Of a DNA stretch of 64,000 nucleotides, positions 63,787 to 64,000 are shown one piece after another (positions within the stretch are counted from its first letter, which is position 1; the number at the start of each line of letters is the position of its first letter). The DNA comes from Chionoecetes opilio (taxonomy: Eukaryota > Arthropoda > Malacostraca > Decapoda > Majidae), in the NCBI GenBank assembly GCA_016584305.1, contig JACEEZ010020120.1, forward strand, positions 232,070-296,069, read 5' to 3'. A program made the position numbers and the translations under genes. Under the pieces are notes generated by a model. That model had not been told where the DNA came from. It ran no database searches and worked only from the letters and a program-made list of their open reading frames with translations.

Positions 63787-64000
63787 AAAGTCAATACAGG
63801 ACAGGTGTATGGAATTTCCCCACACGAGCTAACAGGTGAATGCTCCAGGGCAGTGATGGATTTGATTGGCGGGGGATTTGCTCAGTGTGGCGCGGGGTAA
63901 CGGGTGGCCGAGCACTTAAAGTGGCTTTACTTGTATGTGTGTATGTATACCCCCTGTGTATACCGAGCATTTATGGGCGTGGCGTAGCTTCTATGTGTGG
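62972..64000. other. Upstream flank of SLC25A1; no gene recognised
   Basis: Contains a (GA)n tract at 63743-63783. Open frames are short and unrecognised. Presumed to include the SLC25A1 promoter, but no motif was pinned down. Confidence 0.35.
63743..63783. repeat. (GA)n microsatellite
   Basis: About 20 GA units. Confidence 0.95.

Overview
The window is animal genomic DNA: split genes with GT/AG introns, long dinucleotide microsatellites, tRNA-derived SINEs, LINE fragments and many small inverted-repeat transposons. Scattered TTAGG-like motifs and the protein style point to an arthropod, probably a decapod crustacean; the species cannot be fixed from the sequence alone.

Five protein-coding genes can be rebuilt exon by exon. 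(1) 483-3233, plus strand: a secreted protein with a short collagen stretch and a C-terminal C1q domain, closest to adipolin/C1QTNF12 (FAM132). (2) 9078-22170, minus strand: the splicing regulator SFSWAP (suppressor of white-apricot), 16 coding exons. Every exon junction keeps frame; the only break lies inside a CAG/CAA repeat in exon 3. (3) About 23740-34946, plus strand: an Aurora A-type kinase with an unusually long N-terminal arm carrying a 10-residue tandem repeat. Three CCAAT boxes and a TTTAAA element next to a probable non-coding first exon look like a G2/M promoter. (4) 39928-52195, minus strand: a beta-hexosaminidase (GH20), 13 coding exons, the first with only 10 coding bases and followed by a 6.2 kb intron. 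(5) 58259-62971, minus strand: the mitochondrial citrate carrier SLC25A1, six coding exons.

The genes are unrelated in function (secreted factor, splicing, mitosis, lysosomal or chitin glycan breakdown, mitochondrial transport); nothing suggests a cluster. SFSWAP and Aurora are divergent, with about 1.6 kb between the SFSWAP start codon and the Aurora promoter. Aurora and hexosaminidase are convergent.

The space between and inside genes is dominated by mobile DNA: five copies of a ~210 bp TTAA-bounded MITE, a compound foldback element (25608-26872), a 2.2 kb inverted-repeat transposon 28 bp past the Aurora stop codon (34975-37178), a 5'-truncated LINE (24340-25597), several tRNA-derived SINEs, and two 24-33 bp palindromes each flanked by a 10 bp direct repeat. 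Long stretches at 7413-9000, 37200-39300, 54080-58250 and 62972-64000 show no recognisable gene.
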